Source: Leclercia sp. S52
GTDB taxonomy: Bacteria; Pseudomonadota; Gammaproteobacteria; Enterobacterales; Enterobacteriaceae
Direction: 5' to 3'
DNA length: 64,000 nucleotides
Assembly (NCBI RefSeq): GCF_039727615.1
Contig: NZ_CP152474.1
Location: 2,232,001 to 2,296,000, forward strand
The notes under the pieces were generated by a model. It did no database searches, had not been told where the DNA came from, and saw nothing but the letters and a program-made list of their open reading frames with translations. Below, piece by piece: positions 54,554 through 64,000 of the stretch (the stretch's first letter is position 1; each line of letters opens with the position of its first letter). A program made the position numbers and the translations under genes.

Positions 54554-55520
54554 ATGAAATCCCCCCGCTTTACCCAAGAATGAAACGGCGCGTCTTAGCG
54601 CCTTGCGCGAATCCGGGCTGCTGGAGATCGAAAATCACCCGACCTATGACCGACTGACCCGACTGGCAAAGCGCCTGTTTGCGGTGCCGGTCGCGATGAT
54701 CAATCTTGTTGATGAGCATGTTGTGGTGGTCAAATCCGCGGATGGCGCTGACGCCACCAACCTGCCGCGGAATCTCTCTTTTTGCGGCCATACCGTGCTC
54801 AACGAGACGCCGCTGGTGGTGCCTGACACCTTAGACGATGCCCGTTTTGCCGATAATCCGCTGGCGACCGACGACAATCCGGTGCGGTTTTATGCCGGTC
54901 ATCCACTGCGTCTACCTAATGGCGCCACGGTGGGGTCGCTGTGCATCATCGACCATCAGCCGCGGCAGTTTTCCCCTGCTGATGTCGAAGCGCTGGCCGA
55001 TCTGGCGGCGCTGGTGGAGGTGGAGTTCGCCGCGACCTGCGCTACCATCATCGACGATCTGACCGGGCTGTATAACCGCCGTGGCTTTCACCATCTTGCC
55101 ACCTACGCCATTGGTGCCGCGCGCCGTCGGGCAGAGCCGCTGACCCTCGCCTGGCTGGATCTCGATCGCTTTAAGCAGATTAACGCCCGTTTTGGTCGCG
55201 CCGATGGCGACAACGCTCTGAAGGCGATGGCCGGGCTGCTGAGTTCTACCTTTCGGGAAGCCGATGTACTGGCGCGTTACGGCGGGGATGAGTTCGCGAT
55301 CCTGTTTGCCAACAGCGACGAGAAGGGGGCTTGGATCGCCATGCAGTATCTCACCGAACAGGCTGCGGTGTGGAATGAGCATGCCGAATTCCCCTGGGCG
55401 CTTTCATTCTCTTGGGGCGTCATCGAGTTTAACCACGATCGCGACGATCTGGAGAGCTGGCTGAAAACCGCCGATCGGATGATGTACTCCATGAAACAGC
55501 AGCGCGGTACCGGATGCTGA
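54554..55520 (+). pseudogene. GAF-GGDEF diguanylate cyclase, frameshifted near start
   Basis: A soluble cyclase of about 321 residues. The GAF domain (residues about 20-155) has the FCGHTVLNETPLVVPD and FYAGHPLRLPNGATVGSLC segments; the GGDEF domain has DDLTGLYNRRGFH, WLDLDRFKQINARFGR and active RYGGDEFAILF. The natural start ATG 54554 runs into six C at 54561-54566; with five C the reading is MKSPALPKNETARLSALRES, directly joining the long frame. This is the third cyclase gene in a row. Confidence 0.86.
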
Positions 55521-55601
55521 GATAAGAAAATCCTCTGTCAGAGACTCTTGTGTTAAGAAAATGTAAAGCGCATGGTGATGCCGTTGATAAAAAGGAGAAT
55601 A

Positions 55602-56129
55602 ATGATGACATCACCGGCTATTCAGATCTTTTCCCGCGACGAGATCCTCGCCCACCTTCCTCAGTTAGCTGACATCCTGCACAGCTGCGTTACCGGCGGC
55701 GCGTCGGTGAGCTTTATGCTGCCTTACAGCCACGAGCAGGCCAGCGCGTTCTGGCGCGGCGTGGCCGACAGCGTCGGGCGCGGGGAGCGTACCGTACTGG
55801 TGTCGATCAATGCGGAGGGCCAACTCACCGGCACCGTGCAGCTGATCGTCGATCAGCCCGACAACCAGCCGCACCGTGCGGATGTCGCCAAACTGCTGGT
55901 TCACCAGAACGCACGCCGCTGCGGTGATGCCGGGCGATTAATGCAGGCCCTGGAAAGCGTGGCCCGGGACCAGGGTAAAACGGTGCTGGTGCTGGACACG
56001 GCAACCGGCAGCGGAGCGGAGACCTTTTATCAGCGGGCGGGCTGGCAGAAAGTGGGGGAGATCCCGCGCTATGCCCTGATGCCGGACGGTAAGATGACGG
56101 GCACCTCTGTGTTCTACAAATTCTTATAA
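55602..56129 (+). CDS. GNAT-family N-acetyltransferase
   Basis: A 175-residue acetyltransferase. It has FMLPYSHEQASAFWRGV near the N-terminus, the acetyl-CoA loop HQNARRCGDAGRLMQALE after DVAKLLV, and VLDTATGSGAETFYQRAGWQ. Loop spacing is that of acetyltransferases acting on small amines. The start is one of two adjacent ATGs (55602 or 55605) after AAAGGAG; an upstream in-frame start at 55572 is not used. Substrate unknown. Confidence 0.85.
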   Translation: MMTSPAIQIFSRDEILAHLPQLADILHSCVTGGASVSFMLPYSHEQASAFWRGVADSVGRGERTVLVSINAEGQLTGTVQLIVDQPDNQPHRADVAKLLVHQNARRCGDAGRLMQALESVARDQGKTVLVLDTATGSGAETFYQRAGWQKVGEIPRYALMPDGKMTGTSVFYKFL

Positions 56130-56192
56130 ATCCTGTCACAATTCACACCGTATTTGATCAAAACAGGGGTTCGTGGTCGTTAAGTTTTGATA

Positions 56193-56210
56193 AGTTATCG
56201 TACCAATCTT
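56193..56210. promoter_or_regulatory. Possible ExuR/UxuR half-palindrome before uxaB
   Basis: AAGTTATCGTACCAATCT resembles the hexuronate operator AAnTTGGTATACCAAnTT, good on the right half and poor on the left. It lies 38 bp before the uxaB start. Tentative. Confidence 0.35.
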
Positions 56211-56247
56211 ATCAGGCTGTATGACTAATCATTACAAGGACCCCATT

Positions 56248-57699
56248 GTGAACACACTGAACCGTCGTGATTTCCCCGGTGCTCTCTATCCTGAACGTAT
56301 CATCCAGTTTGGTGAGGGCAACTTCCTGCGCGCGTTTATTGACTGGCAGATCGACCTGCTCAATGAACATACCGACCTGAACGCCGGTATTGCGATTGTC
56401 CGCCCGATCAAAAGCGATTTCCCGCCTTCACTGAGCACTCAGGACGGCCTCTACACCACCATTATCCGTGGCCTGAACGAGCAGGGCGAAGCGGTCAGCG
56501 ACGCACGCCTGATCCGTTCCGTTAACCGCGAAATCAGCGTCTACGACCAGTACGATGAATTCCTGAAACTGGCTCACAACCCGGAGATGCGCTTTGTCTT
56601 CTCTAACACCACGGAAGCGGGGATCAGCTATCACGCCGGGGATAAGTTCGAGGATGCGCCTGCGGTCAGCTATCCGGCGAAACTGACGCGTCTGCTGTTC
56701 GAGCGCTTCAGCCATTTCAACGGCGCCGCCGATAAAGGTTGGGTGATCGTCCCCTGCGAACTGATCGACTATAACGGCGATGCCCTGCGCGAACTGGTGC
56801 TGCGTTATGCCGAGGAGTGGGCGCTGCCAGCGGCCTTTACCCAGTGGCTGAACGATGCCAACAGCTTCTGCTCGACCCTGGTTGACCGTATCGTGACCGG
56901 TTATCCACGTGATGAAGTGGCGCAGCTCGAAGCCTCTCTCGGCTATCACGATGCCTTCCTCGATACCGCCGAACACTTCTACCTGTTTGTGATCCAGGGG
57001 CCGAAATCCCTGGCGCAGGAGCTGCGTCTCGACAAGCTGGCGCTGAACGTGCTGATTGTTGATGACATCAAGCCGTACAAAGAGCGCAAGGTGGCGATCC
57101 TCAACGGGGCGCATACCGCCCTGGTGCCGGTGGCCTTCCAGGCCGGGCTGGATACCGTGGGTGAAGCGATGAACGACACGGAAATCTGTGCGTTTGTTGA
57201 AAAAGCCATTCATGAAGAGATTATTCCGGTGCTGGATCTGCCGCGTGATGAGCTGGCCTCCTTCGCCAGCGCGGTGACGGGCCGCTTCCGTAACCCGTAC
57301 ATCAAGCATCAGCTGCTGTCGATTGCTCTCAACGGCATGACCAAATACCGCACCCGCATTCTGCCGCAGCTTCTGGCAGGGCAGCAGGCCAGCGGTAAAC
57401 TCCCGGCGCGTCTGACGTTTGCCCTGGCGGCGCTGATTGCCTTCTACCGCGCGGAGCGTAACGGCGAAAGCTACCCGGTGCAGGACGATGCGCACTGGAT
57501 CTCCCGCTTCCAGCAGCTGTGGACCCAGCATCATGACCAGCAGATCACCACCCGTGAACTGGTGACGGCGGTACTGAGCGTCAGCGAACACTGGGAGCAG
57601 GACCTGACGCAGGTCAATGGTCTGGTAGAGCAGGTTGCGCAGGATCTGGATGCGATTTTGCATAAAGGCATGCGCGAAGCGGTTAAACCGCTGTGTTAA
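56248..57699 (+). CDS. uxaB: Tagaturonate reductase UxaB (altronate oxidoreductase)
   Basis: A 483-residue NADH-dependent reductase of D-tagaturonate to D-altronate in galacturonate use, same length as E. coli Uxa[15 protein letters not shown] binds NAD; the catalytic Lys and His lie in [16 protein letters not shown]. The GTG start at 56248 gives the E. coli N-terminus ([17 protein letters not shown]) and follows AAGGA; the ATG at 56221 would add nine residues. A REP element and an inverted repeat follow. Confidence 0.95.
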   Translation: MNTLNRRDFPGALYPERIIQFGEGNFLRAFIDWQIDLLNEHTDLNAGIAIVRPIKSDFPPSLSTQDGLYTTIIRGLNEQGEAVSDARLIRSVNREISVYDQYDEFLKLAHNPEMRFVFSNTTEAGISYHAGDKFEDAPAVSYPAKLTRLLFERFSHFNGAADKGWVIVPCELIDYNGDALRELVLRYAEEWALPAAFTQWLNDANSFCSTLVDRIVTGYPRDEVAQLEASLGYHDAFLDTAEHFYLFVIQGPKSLAQELRLDKLALNVLIVDDIKPYKERKVAILNGAHTALVPVAFQAGLDTVGEAMNDTEICAFVEKAIHEEIIPVLDLPRDELASFASAVTGRFRNPYIKHQLLSIALNGMTKYRTRILPQLLAGQQASGKLPARLTFALAALIAFYRAERNGESYPVQDDAHWISRFQQLWTQHHDQQITTRELVTAVLSVSEHWEQDLTQVNGLVEQVAQDLDAILHKGMREAVKPLC

Positions 57700-57712
57700 T
57701 CCTTTAAATTTT

Positions 57713-57774
57713 GCCGGGTGGCGCTGCGCTTACCCGGCCTACAGAACTGACTCCCTCTCCCTTGAGGGAGAGGG
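57713..57774. repeat. REP element and adjacent 10-bp inverted repeat
   Basis: GCCGGGTGGCGCTGCGCTTA with CCCGGCCTAC is a REP palindrome at 57713-57742. Next to it, CCCTCTCCCT-TG-AGGGAGAGGG (57753-57774) is a perfect inverted repeat that leads into GTTGGGGTGAGGGG, a motif dispersed in many enterobacterial genomes. Either may end uxaB transcription. Confidence 0.8.
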
Positions 57775-57986
57775 TTGGGGTGAGGGGGAGCATACCGCAG
57801 ATAACTTTGCTTCTTCTTCTCCATATTAGTTACAACATACTTTTACCTCTTCCTGTTACTCCACACCTCAACCCCGGTGCGGTCTGCTCTAAGCCTCGCA
57901 AAAACGTCATCATTTTTTAACATACTTGCAACCGTGACGACGATCACGTTTAATAGTCACCGCTCTTTTTTCCGATGAAGCTGACT

Positions 57987-58902
57987 ATGATTGTTCGACC
58001 TCAACAGCACTGGTTGCGTCTGATTTTTGTCTGGCACGGCTCCGTGCTGACCAAAATCTTTTCCCGCCTGTTTCTAAACTTTTTGCTCTCTATCGTTGTG
58101 ATCATTATGTTGCCCTGGTACACCTCGCTGGGCATCAGGCTGACGGTGGCGCCGTTCAGCATTCTCGGGGTCGCCATCGCGATCTTCCTCGGGTTCCGCA
58201 ACAACGCCTGCTACGCGCGCTATGTCGAAGCGCGCCAGCTGTGGGGCCAGCTGATGATTGCCTCGCGATCGCTGTTCCGCGAAGTGAAAAACACGCTGCC
58301 GGACGATCCGGCGCTGGGTGAGTTTGTTCGCCTGCAGATTGCCTTTGCCCACTGTCTGCGCATGACCCTGCGCCGACAGCCGCAGGCCGACCAGCTGTCG
58401 AAGTATCTTTCCGAGGAAAACCTGCGCGTGGCGATGGACTCCAGTTCGCCAGCTAACCGCATCCTGCTGATCATGGGGGGAATGGCTGGCGGTCAGACGC
58501 CGGAAAGGGGAGCTGTCGGATATCCTGTTCCACAGCCTGAACATTCGTCTGAATGATATGTCGACCGTGCTGGCCGGCTGCGAGCGCATCGCCAATACTC
58601 CGGTGCCTTTTGCCTACACCCTGATCCTGCACCGCACCGTCTATCTGTTCTGCATCATGCTGCCGTTCGCGCTGGTCAGCGACCTGCACTACATGACGCC
58701 GTTCGTGTCGGTGCTGATCTCCTACACCTTTATTTCGCTGGATACCCTGGCCGAGGAGCTCGAAGAGCCGTTCGGCACCGAGAATAACGATTTGCCGCTG
58801 GATGCCATCTGCAATGCGATGGAAATTGATTTGCTGCAGATGAACGATGAGCCGGAAATTCCGGCGCGCAAACTGCCGGACAAGTATTACCAGCTGACGT
58901 AA
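57987..58902 (+). pseudogene. yneE: Bestrophin-family channel YneE, frameshifted
   Basis: A membrane protein of 304 residues after correction, matching E. coli YneE, a bacterial bestrophin homologue (chloride/anion or cation channel). It begins MIVRPQQHWLRLIFVWHGSV and ends DLLQMNDEPEIPARKLP. The frame breaks in six G at 58475-58480; with five G it reads IMGEWLAVRRRKGELSDILF into the second part. No other damage. The start at 57987 equals that of E. coli; an ATG 12 bp upstream is in frame. Confidence 0.88.
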
Positions 58903-58911
58903 GCGTGAAGA

Positions 58912-58935
58912 GCATCAGCCGCGTCCCGCTGATGC
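58912..58935 (+). terminator. Stem-loop after yneE
   Basis: GCATCAGC and GCTGATGC form an 8-bp stem with an 8-nt loop, 10 bp after the yneE stop, followed by AAATCATTCTTATTT. Confidence 0.5.
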
Positions 58936-59078
58936 AAATCATTCTTATTTCCTGGTCATTCGCCCCTGCACGGCTGCTATAATTTGAACCTTTCAGAAAG
59001 CTATCATTCACCCCACTCCTGAACAGCAGCCTGACATGCGCCGTAGCGGGGGCGACGTGAACTGACGGAGGGGGGGGT

Positions 59079-61875
59079 ATGTCCGATTATCTGCAACCGG
59101 AGATGATCGATGAGTATTTGTCGAGCCATTTTCCCGAACTTTGGCCATCCGCGTCGGACCGGGTTGTCTACTGCCAGCAGCATACCGGGGGGCGCCATTG
59201 AACTCTATGGCAATGCGGCCCTCGCGCTATCCGCGCCTCATCAGGCTCTCGCCGCCATCGCCGAACTACAACTCTCTTCCTGGATTAACCTGCTCGATGC
59301 CATCGGGCCGCTGAGTGCGATGATTGTTGCCGGGCAGGATCTCTACGCCACGGTAATCGGCTGCACCAGACATCATCACGGGCACCTGAATGTGCTGCGC
59401 GTTGTGGAGCAGGGCGACGGTCAGACACCGGCCAGTTTTGGCACCGAGGCCGAACACAACGCTGCCCTGCGGATACTGGCCACCCGGGACAATACGCAAA
59501 ACCGGGTGGTGGTGATGGACGTGGCAGGCACCGATCTGGTCTTTGTGCAGGCCAATTTTCCCTGGACGCCCGCCGCCGCCTTCGATCTTAGCCTCTGTCG
59601 GCCATTGCCTGCGCTGTGCAATCTCATCATCCCCCAGCTGATTGCGCGCAAAGGCATTAGTGAGATTATTTTTGCCGACCAGGCTTCAGCCGATCGCGCG
59701 TATGGGATGGAGAATATGGAGCCTTATCAACCCCTGCTGCGCGTGGAGCCGGATCCCGATGCGCTGGCCGTCAGCAACCGCGACATGTTGCAGCAGTTGC
59801 TGGCCCATTCGCCCGTCGGCCTGGAAAATATCACCCATAAGGTGGGGGAATGGCTGACTACTGCCCGGGACCGTTTTCGTTTTGCCTCGCACGGTGCAGC
59901 TTCGCAAGCCGCCACCGCAGAGAAACTTCGTCTGCTGCGCCTCTTTTTGCAGCTGGTCCATACCCGGGATGTCGAAATAATTCGGGCGCTGAGCGCGGAA
60001 CTGACGCAAAGTGTCAGTCCTGACGAGTTCACCTCCCGTTTGCGCCGGGCGGCATGGTTAATCGCCCATGCCAGACTGGGTGAGATTACGGCGGCCCACC
60101 AGCCCGATATTGATGTCCTGCTGATCACCTCTACGGACAACGATATCTGGTGGCAGCCTGCGATCGCCGCCTTAACCCAGCACTGGGTGCAATACGGCTT
60201 TCCGGACAACTGGCTGGCGCAAATCAACGATCGCGGCACCGCCGCGCTGCTCGACGTCTCCGCTGAGAACCCCACCAGCTATCAAAAAATTCGTACCGAG
60301 TGGCTGCGCCTGTTAAACGGCAATGAGCGGGACTTTATCCTGCCCTTTGCCGCCTTTAACGACGAGGTCGATCTCGGCGGCAACTACCGCAAGCTGCAAA
60401 GGCTGGTCGATAGTGCGTTAGCGGGTGAGGTGAGTAGTGCTGCTAAACATCCGTCCGGCAAACACAAAGCTTTGCTGGCGGAGAGGGAGAGAACGCAGTT
60501 TTATAGGCTGCTCACCTTCGACCGGGAATGTTACTCCAGCCAGATGATCCGCCGCCTGCTGGAGAAAGCGAAAACCGCCTGGGGCGCATCGAAAGAACAT
60601 TTTACCGCGGAGTTTCTGTTCTTATTCAGCCGCGAGCAGGATTTTGCCCAGGCAGAACGCTGCGTCGGGGCGTGGATCAGCGCCTTTCCCGAGGATGATA
60701 ACGCCTGGTTTTATAGCGGAACGCTGAAAAGAGAGGCCGGACAGCCAGAAGAGGCGCGTCGCTGCTTCCTGCACGCCGCGACGCTGACCGACTATAAAAA
60801 GCCGGCCTTAGTGGAGGCGGCGCTCTGCTTATGGTCGGCGGATAACATCGAGGGTGCGGAAGCCGAGCTTCAGGCGCTGATCGACCCGGCCGAACCCTAT
60901 CCGCCTGCCTTTGCCGTGCTGGGGCTGATCGCGATTGTTGCTCATGACTATGCCCGGGCGTTAACGCTGTTTCGCCAGATCACCATCGACGACATCGACG
61001 CCAACGGCGTGCTCTATCCCTGGCTGCACTGTCTGCTGTTGCAGGAGGGATGGGAGGCGGCAGGCCGCGCCTTTAGCGAGAATGTTGCCCGGATGAGCGA
61101 TCGGGAATTAGCGCTCTATATCACAGGGGCGACATTGACCCTCAGTGGCTCCGAACAGGGCTGTCAGATTGCCGCCCGGACCTTTGCACCGCTTTTAAAA
61201 TTTGAAGAGCACTGGAACAGCGCCATCGACAGCGTGATCGCCTGCTGTTTTAAAAGCGGCGACTGGCAAACAGGTCGCGAGCTGGCGTTGCGGGCGTTAG
61301 CCAATCCGTGGGGCAGCGAATCGCAGGCCCTGCAGCTGGTGTACTCCTTTTTGTATCAACCCCAGGCGCAGGATTTTCCCAAAGGGTTTGCCCTCGCATC
61401 GGGCCTGGTGGCGCGGTTTCCGGACTCGTTTTTGCTGTGTAATCTGACCGGTGAGCTGGCGGAGGCTAACGGGCTGAGTGGTGAGGACTATTTCCGGCAC
61501 GTTGCCGCTTTATTAACCCCGCTCCAGCGCGATGAGCGCCAGAATATGAGCCTGGCGCTGGCGCTCTGTAATTTGCGCCAGTTCTCCGAGGCTTATCAGA
61601 CGCTTCCCGAGCAGGTCACCGAGCCTTATCAAATCCTCAGCCGGATCCTGATTGCCTGCGTCGCAGGCCTGAATAACATTGATGAGTTTTATTCTCTGGC
61701 CAAAGCGCAACTGGTTTCCGCCGAGTTTCTGGACGTCAAAGAGGCCCTGCATGTTCACCTGACGGATCTGGAACGCTATGGCCAGCGCGGTTTAATTCCC
61801 GACTGGCACCTCTACCACGCCATTGCGGCAGCGCTTTTCCCGCCGGAGGGGGATGCCGTTACGGATGAGCGTTAA
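59079..61875 (+). pseudogene. Large TPR-like alpha-solenoid protein, frameshifted near start
   Basis: About 931 residues after correction. The correct start MSDYLQPEMIDEYLSSHFPE follows GGAGGGGGGG. The frame breaks after HTGG in six G at 59187-59192, and five G give HTGGAIELYGNAALALS. The C-terminal half (residues about 490-900) has TPR-type helical pairs, for example DDNAWFYSGTLKREAGQPEEA and AFAVLGLIAIVAHDYARAL. The N-terminal half has no motif that I recognise. No signal peptide or TM segment is seen. I do not recognise the family. It stands alone between yneE and a secreted hydrolase. Confidence 0.75.
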
Positions 61876-62019
61876 CTCAGTTTTCTGCAAGTTTGTATCA
61901 CAGTGTATCTGCGCCGTATGGCGATACAGCACCTTGCAAAACGGGCAACTTTGTACATATTCGCCATACATCAGGGTGGTGAGATAAGCGGGTGAAATTC
62001 ATAACCCGGAGATACCACC

Positions 62020-63015
62020 ATGATGAACAAACTGGCTTACTCAACCCTGGCGCTGACCCTCTCTTTTGCGACCGTTTCCGCCTGTCAGGCCGAAGCGGCG
62101 GGCACCGACTATGCCACCGCTTTTAAACAGATCCGCCAGATTGACGCGGGCGATCTGAATATTGGCTATGTCGATATCGGCCCGAAAAACGGCGAACCGG
62201 TGATCCTGCTCCACGGCTGGCCGTATGATATTCAAAGCTATGCCCAGGTTGCCCCGGCGCTGGCGGCAAAAGGCTACCGGGTGATTGTGCCGTACAACCG
62301 CGGATTCGGAACGACGCATTTTCTGTCGCCAGCCACGCCGCGCAACGGTCAGCCTGCGGCCATGGCGAAAGACGTTATTAACCTGATGGATGCCCTGAAA
62401 ATCAAACGTGCGGTCTTCGCCGGTTACGACTGGGGTGCCAGAACGGCGGATATCGTGGCGGCACTGTGGCCGGAACGCGTGAAATCGCTGGTTTCGGTGA
62501 GCGGGTATCTGATTGGTAATCAGAAAGCCGGGGAAAAACCGCTGCCGCCGCAGGCCGAGCTGCAGTGGTGGTATCAGTTCTACTTTGCCACCGAGCGCGG
62601 CGAGAAGGGCTATGCCGCCAACACCCATGACTTTGCGAAACTGATCTGGACTCTCGCATCCCCCGGCTGGAAATTCAGCGATGCCACCTTCAACGTCAGC
62701 GCCAAAGCGCTGGATAACCCGGATCACGTGGCGGTGACCATCAGCAACTACCGCTGGCGTCTGGGGCTGGAAAAAGGTGAGCGCCGCTACGACAGCTATG
62801 AACAACGGCTGGCGGCCGCCCCGACCATCAGCGTACCAACCATCACCATTGAAGGCGACAATAACGGCGCGCCTCATCCGGCGCCTGAGGTGTATGCCGC
62901 GAAATTCACCGGCAAATATCAGCATCGCACCTTTACCGGCAACATTGGCCACAATCCGGCGCAGGAAGATCCGCAGGATTTCGTCAAGGCGGTGGTGGAT
63001 GCGGATAAGTTATAA
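62020..63015 (+). CDS. Secreted alpha/beta hydrolase (epoxide hydrolase-like)
   Basis: A 331-residue exported hydrolase with a signal peptide (MMNKLAYSTLALTLSFATVS, cleaved near CQAEA). HGWPYDIQSY is the oxyanion-hole segment; the nucleophile elbow GYDWGART has Asp, as in epoxide hydrolases and haloalkane dehalogenases, rather than Ser. The acid region VPTITIEGDNNGAPHPAP and the late His in GNIGHNPAQEDP follow. An ATG pair lies after GGAG. It is directly upstream of a two-component system (47 bp). Substrate is unknown. Confidence 0.87.
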   Translation: MMNKLAYSTLALTLSFATVSACQAEAAGTDYATAFKQIRQIDAGDLNIGYVDIGPKNGEPVILLHGWPYDIQSYAQVAPALAAKGYRVIVPYNRGFGTTHFLSPATPRNGQPAAMAKDVINLMDALKIKRAVFAGYDWGARTADIVAALWPERVKSLVSVSGYLIGNQKAGEKPLPPQAELQWWYQFYFATERGEKGYAANTHDFAKLIWTLASPGWKFSDATFNVSAKALDNPDHVAVTISNYRWRLGLEKGERRYDSYEQRLAAAPTISVPTITIEGDNNGAPHPAPEVYAAKFTGKYQHRTFTGNIGHNPAQEDPQDFVKAVVDADKL

Positions 63016-63062
63016 GCAATCTATGCTATTTTTGGCGAATCGCTGATTAACAGGAGCTTAGG

Positions 63063-63803
63063 GTGGAGACAACCGATCACATTCTTGTCGTCGATGACGA
63101 CCGGGATATCCGCGAGCTGGTCGTCGATTACCTGCTGAAATCGGGCTATCGCGCTACCGGCGCCGCCAACGGCAAAGAGATGCGCGCCGTGCTCGATAAG
63201 CAGGCTGTCGATCTGGTGGTGCTGGATATCATGATGCCCGGCGACGACGGACTGACCCTGTGCCGCCAGCTGCGCAGCGGCCAACATAAAGATCTGCCGA
63301 TTTTGATGTTGACCGCGCGCCACGACGACATGGATCGCATTCTGGGTCTGGAGATGGGGGCGGACGATTATGTGGTCAAACCCTTTGTGGCGCGTGAGCT
63401 GCTGGCGCGGATCAAAGCCATACTGCGCCGCTTTCGCACGCTGCCGCCCAACCTGCAGGTGACCGAAGCCGGGCGGATCATCGCCTTTGGTGACTGGCAG
63501 CTCGACACCAGCGCCCGTCATCTGCTGGATGCCACCGGCACCATCGTGGCGCTGAGCGGGGCCGAGTACCGTCTGCTGCGGGTGTTTGTCGACCATCCCC
63601 AGCGCGTGTTAACCCGCGATCAGCTGCTGAATTTCACCCAGGGCCGGGACGCGGAGCTGTTCGAGCGCTCAATCGATCTGCTGGTCAGCCGGGTGCGCCA
63701 GCGGCTGAATGAGGATGCGCGCACCCCGCTGTATATAAAAACAGTACGCAGCGAAGGCTATGTCTTTTCGATGCCGGTGAGCATTCTTGAGGCTAAAGAG
63801 TGA
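63063..63803 (+). CDS. OmpR-family response regulator
   Basis: A 246-residue regulator. The receiver domain has the acidic pocket VVDDDRD, phospho-acceptor Asp in LVVLDIMMPGDDG (about residue 58), Thr in LTARHDD and Lys in VVKPF. The winged helix of OmpR type is at residues about 145-235 (LSGAEYRLLRVFVDHPQRVL, IKTVRSEGYVF). The GTG start follows AGGAG at 7 nt. The stop overlaps the start of the histidine kinase gene. Confidence 0.92.
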   Translation: METTDHILVVDDDRDIRELVVDYLLKSGYRATGAANGKEMRAVLDKQAVDLVVLDIMMPGDDGLTLCRQLRSGQHKDLPILMLTARHDDMDRILGLEMGADDYVVKPFVARELLARIKAILRRFRTLPPNLQVTEAGRIIAFGDWQLDTSARHLLDATGTIVALSGAEYRLLRVFVDHPQRVLTRDQLLNFTQGRDAELFERSIDLLVSRVRQRLNEDARTPLYIKTVRSEGYVFSMPVSILEAKE

Positions 63804-64000
63804 GGCTCTGGCCGCGTTCGCTGCATTATCGTCTGCTGCTGATCGTCCTGGTGGGGCTGCTGTTAGCCAACGGTTTGAGCCTGACTCTGGTGATGGCCGA
63901 GCGAATGAGCAGCGTGCGCAACGTGATGCTGGGCAATCTGCAGGACGATGTCTCAACCAGCGTGGCGATTCTGGACCGGCTGCCTGCGAATGAGCGGGCG
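63800..64000 (+). CDS. Sensor histidine kinase, 5' part only
   Basis: A GTG at 63800 overlaps the TGA of the response regulator gene (GTGA). The frame stays open to the end of the window, 67 codons: a basic N-terminus RLWPRSLHYR, a TM segment LLLIVLVGLLLANGLSLTLV, then the start of a periplasmic region ending DRLPANERA. The catalytic part lies beyond the window. Identification rests on the arrangement with the regulator. Confidence 0.8.
   Translation, partial: MRLWPRSLHYRLLLIVLVGLLLANGLSLTLVMAERMSSVRNVMLGNLQDDVSTSVAILDRLPANERA

Noticed and set aside
10750..61875. Phase variation as the explanation for the homopolymer frameshifts
   Set aside because: Runs of six are short for phase variation, the genes include housekeeping-type functions (eamA, yneE, ptrR), and the shift is always +1. 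Sequencing error is simpler. It is kept as an alternative only.
1..64000. tRNA, rRNA or insertion-sequence genes
   Set aside because: I saw no cloverleaf-type or rRNA sequence and no transposase frame or IS terminal repeats, including at the edges of the AT-rich inserts.

Overview
The window is chromosomal DNA of a member of the Enterobacteriaceae, closest in feel to Enterobacter, Lelliottia or Leclercia. Long stretches follow the gene order of the Escherichia coli terminus-proximal region around the mar locus: ydfJ-ydfI-rspR-ydfG-dcp, then ydeE-eamA-marB-marA-marR-marC-sotB, then ptrR-sad-glsB-dgcF-uxaB-yneE. The core genes are GC-rich; several inserts between them are visibly AT-rich and look acquired. 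This organism call rests on recalled protein similarity and synteny, not on a database search.

Layout. 1-2823: right-hand remains of a prophage (two degenerate DinI/MsgA-like genes, a LexA box, a two-gene SOS cassette, a Sel1-repeat protein) joined to ydfJ, which lacks its 5' end at what appears to be the same place where the Qin prophage cuts it in E. coli K-12. 2824-9635: two transporters, the polyol/aldonate dehydrogenase YdfI, a UspG-like protein, the GntR regulator RspR and the dehydrogenase YdfG. 9636-13171: AT-rich island with a broken tailspike-like beta-helix gene and a small secreted Cys-rich protein. 13206-18110: dcp, a Bor-like lipoprotein, an acetyltransferase, a small membrane protein and a MetE-C-like methyltransferase. 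18273-24426: a complete urea-type ABC transporter operon (urtABCDE), then zinT under a perfect Zur-type palindrome. 24578-25989: a small AT-rich type VI secretion module (candidate toxin, candidate membrane immunity protein, orphan Hcp) flanked by REP elements. 26059-31618: ydeE, eamA and the complete mar locus with sotB. 31794-33531: two tandem PhzF-family genes and three REPs. 33547-42534: two divergent operons of a carbohydrate-acid catabolic locus (six genes leftward; kinase, PdxA2 and DeoR regulator rightward). 42539-49006: lactate/malate-type dehydrogenase, acetyltransferase, ptrR/sad, a BRCT protein and a Fic AMPylator with a palindrome-rich promoter. 49115-55520: chemoreceptor, glutaminase and three consecutive diguanylate cyclase genes. 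55602-64000: acetyltransferase, uxaB, yneE, a large TPR-like protein, a secreted alpha/beta hydrolase and the start of a two-component system.

A strong technical pattern runs through the window. Nine genes (tailspike, eamA, sugar-acid kinase, ptrR, fic, MASE2-GGDEF, GAF-GGDEF, yneE, TPR protein) are each out of frame by exactly one extra base, and each can be restored by removing one base from a homopolymer run of six to eight G, C or T. This looks far more like systematic sequencing or assembly insertion errors than like nine independent pseudogenes. Most of these genes are probably intact in the organism. The MASE1-GGDEF gene differs: it carries an in-frame TGA where Trp is expected.

The most interesting biology is the candidate Hcp-linked toxin/immunity pair, the Fic gene with its array of CGACAT half-sites, the divergent sugar-acid locus whose combination of enzymes does not match a pathway I know, and the re-use of ydfJ as a prophage attachment site.
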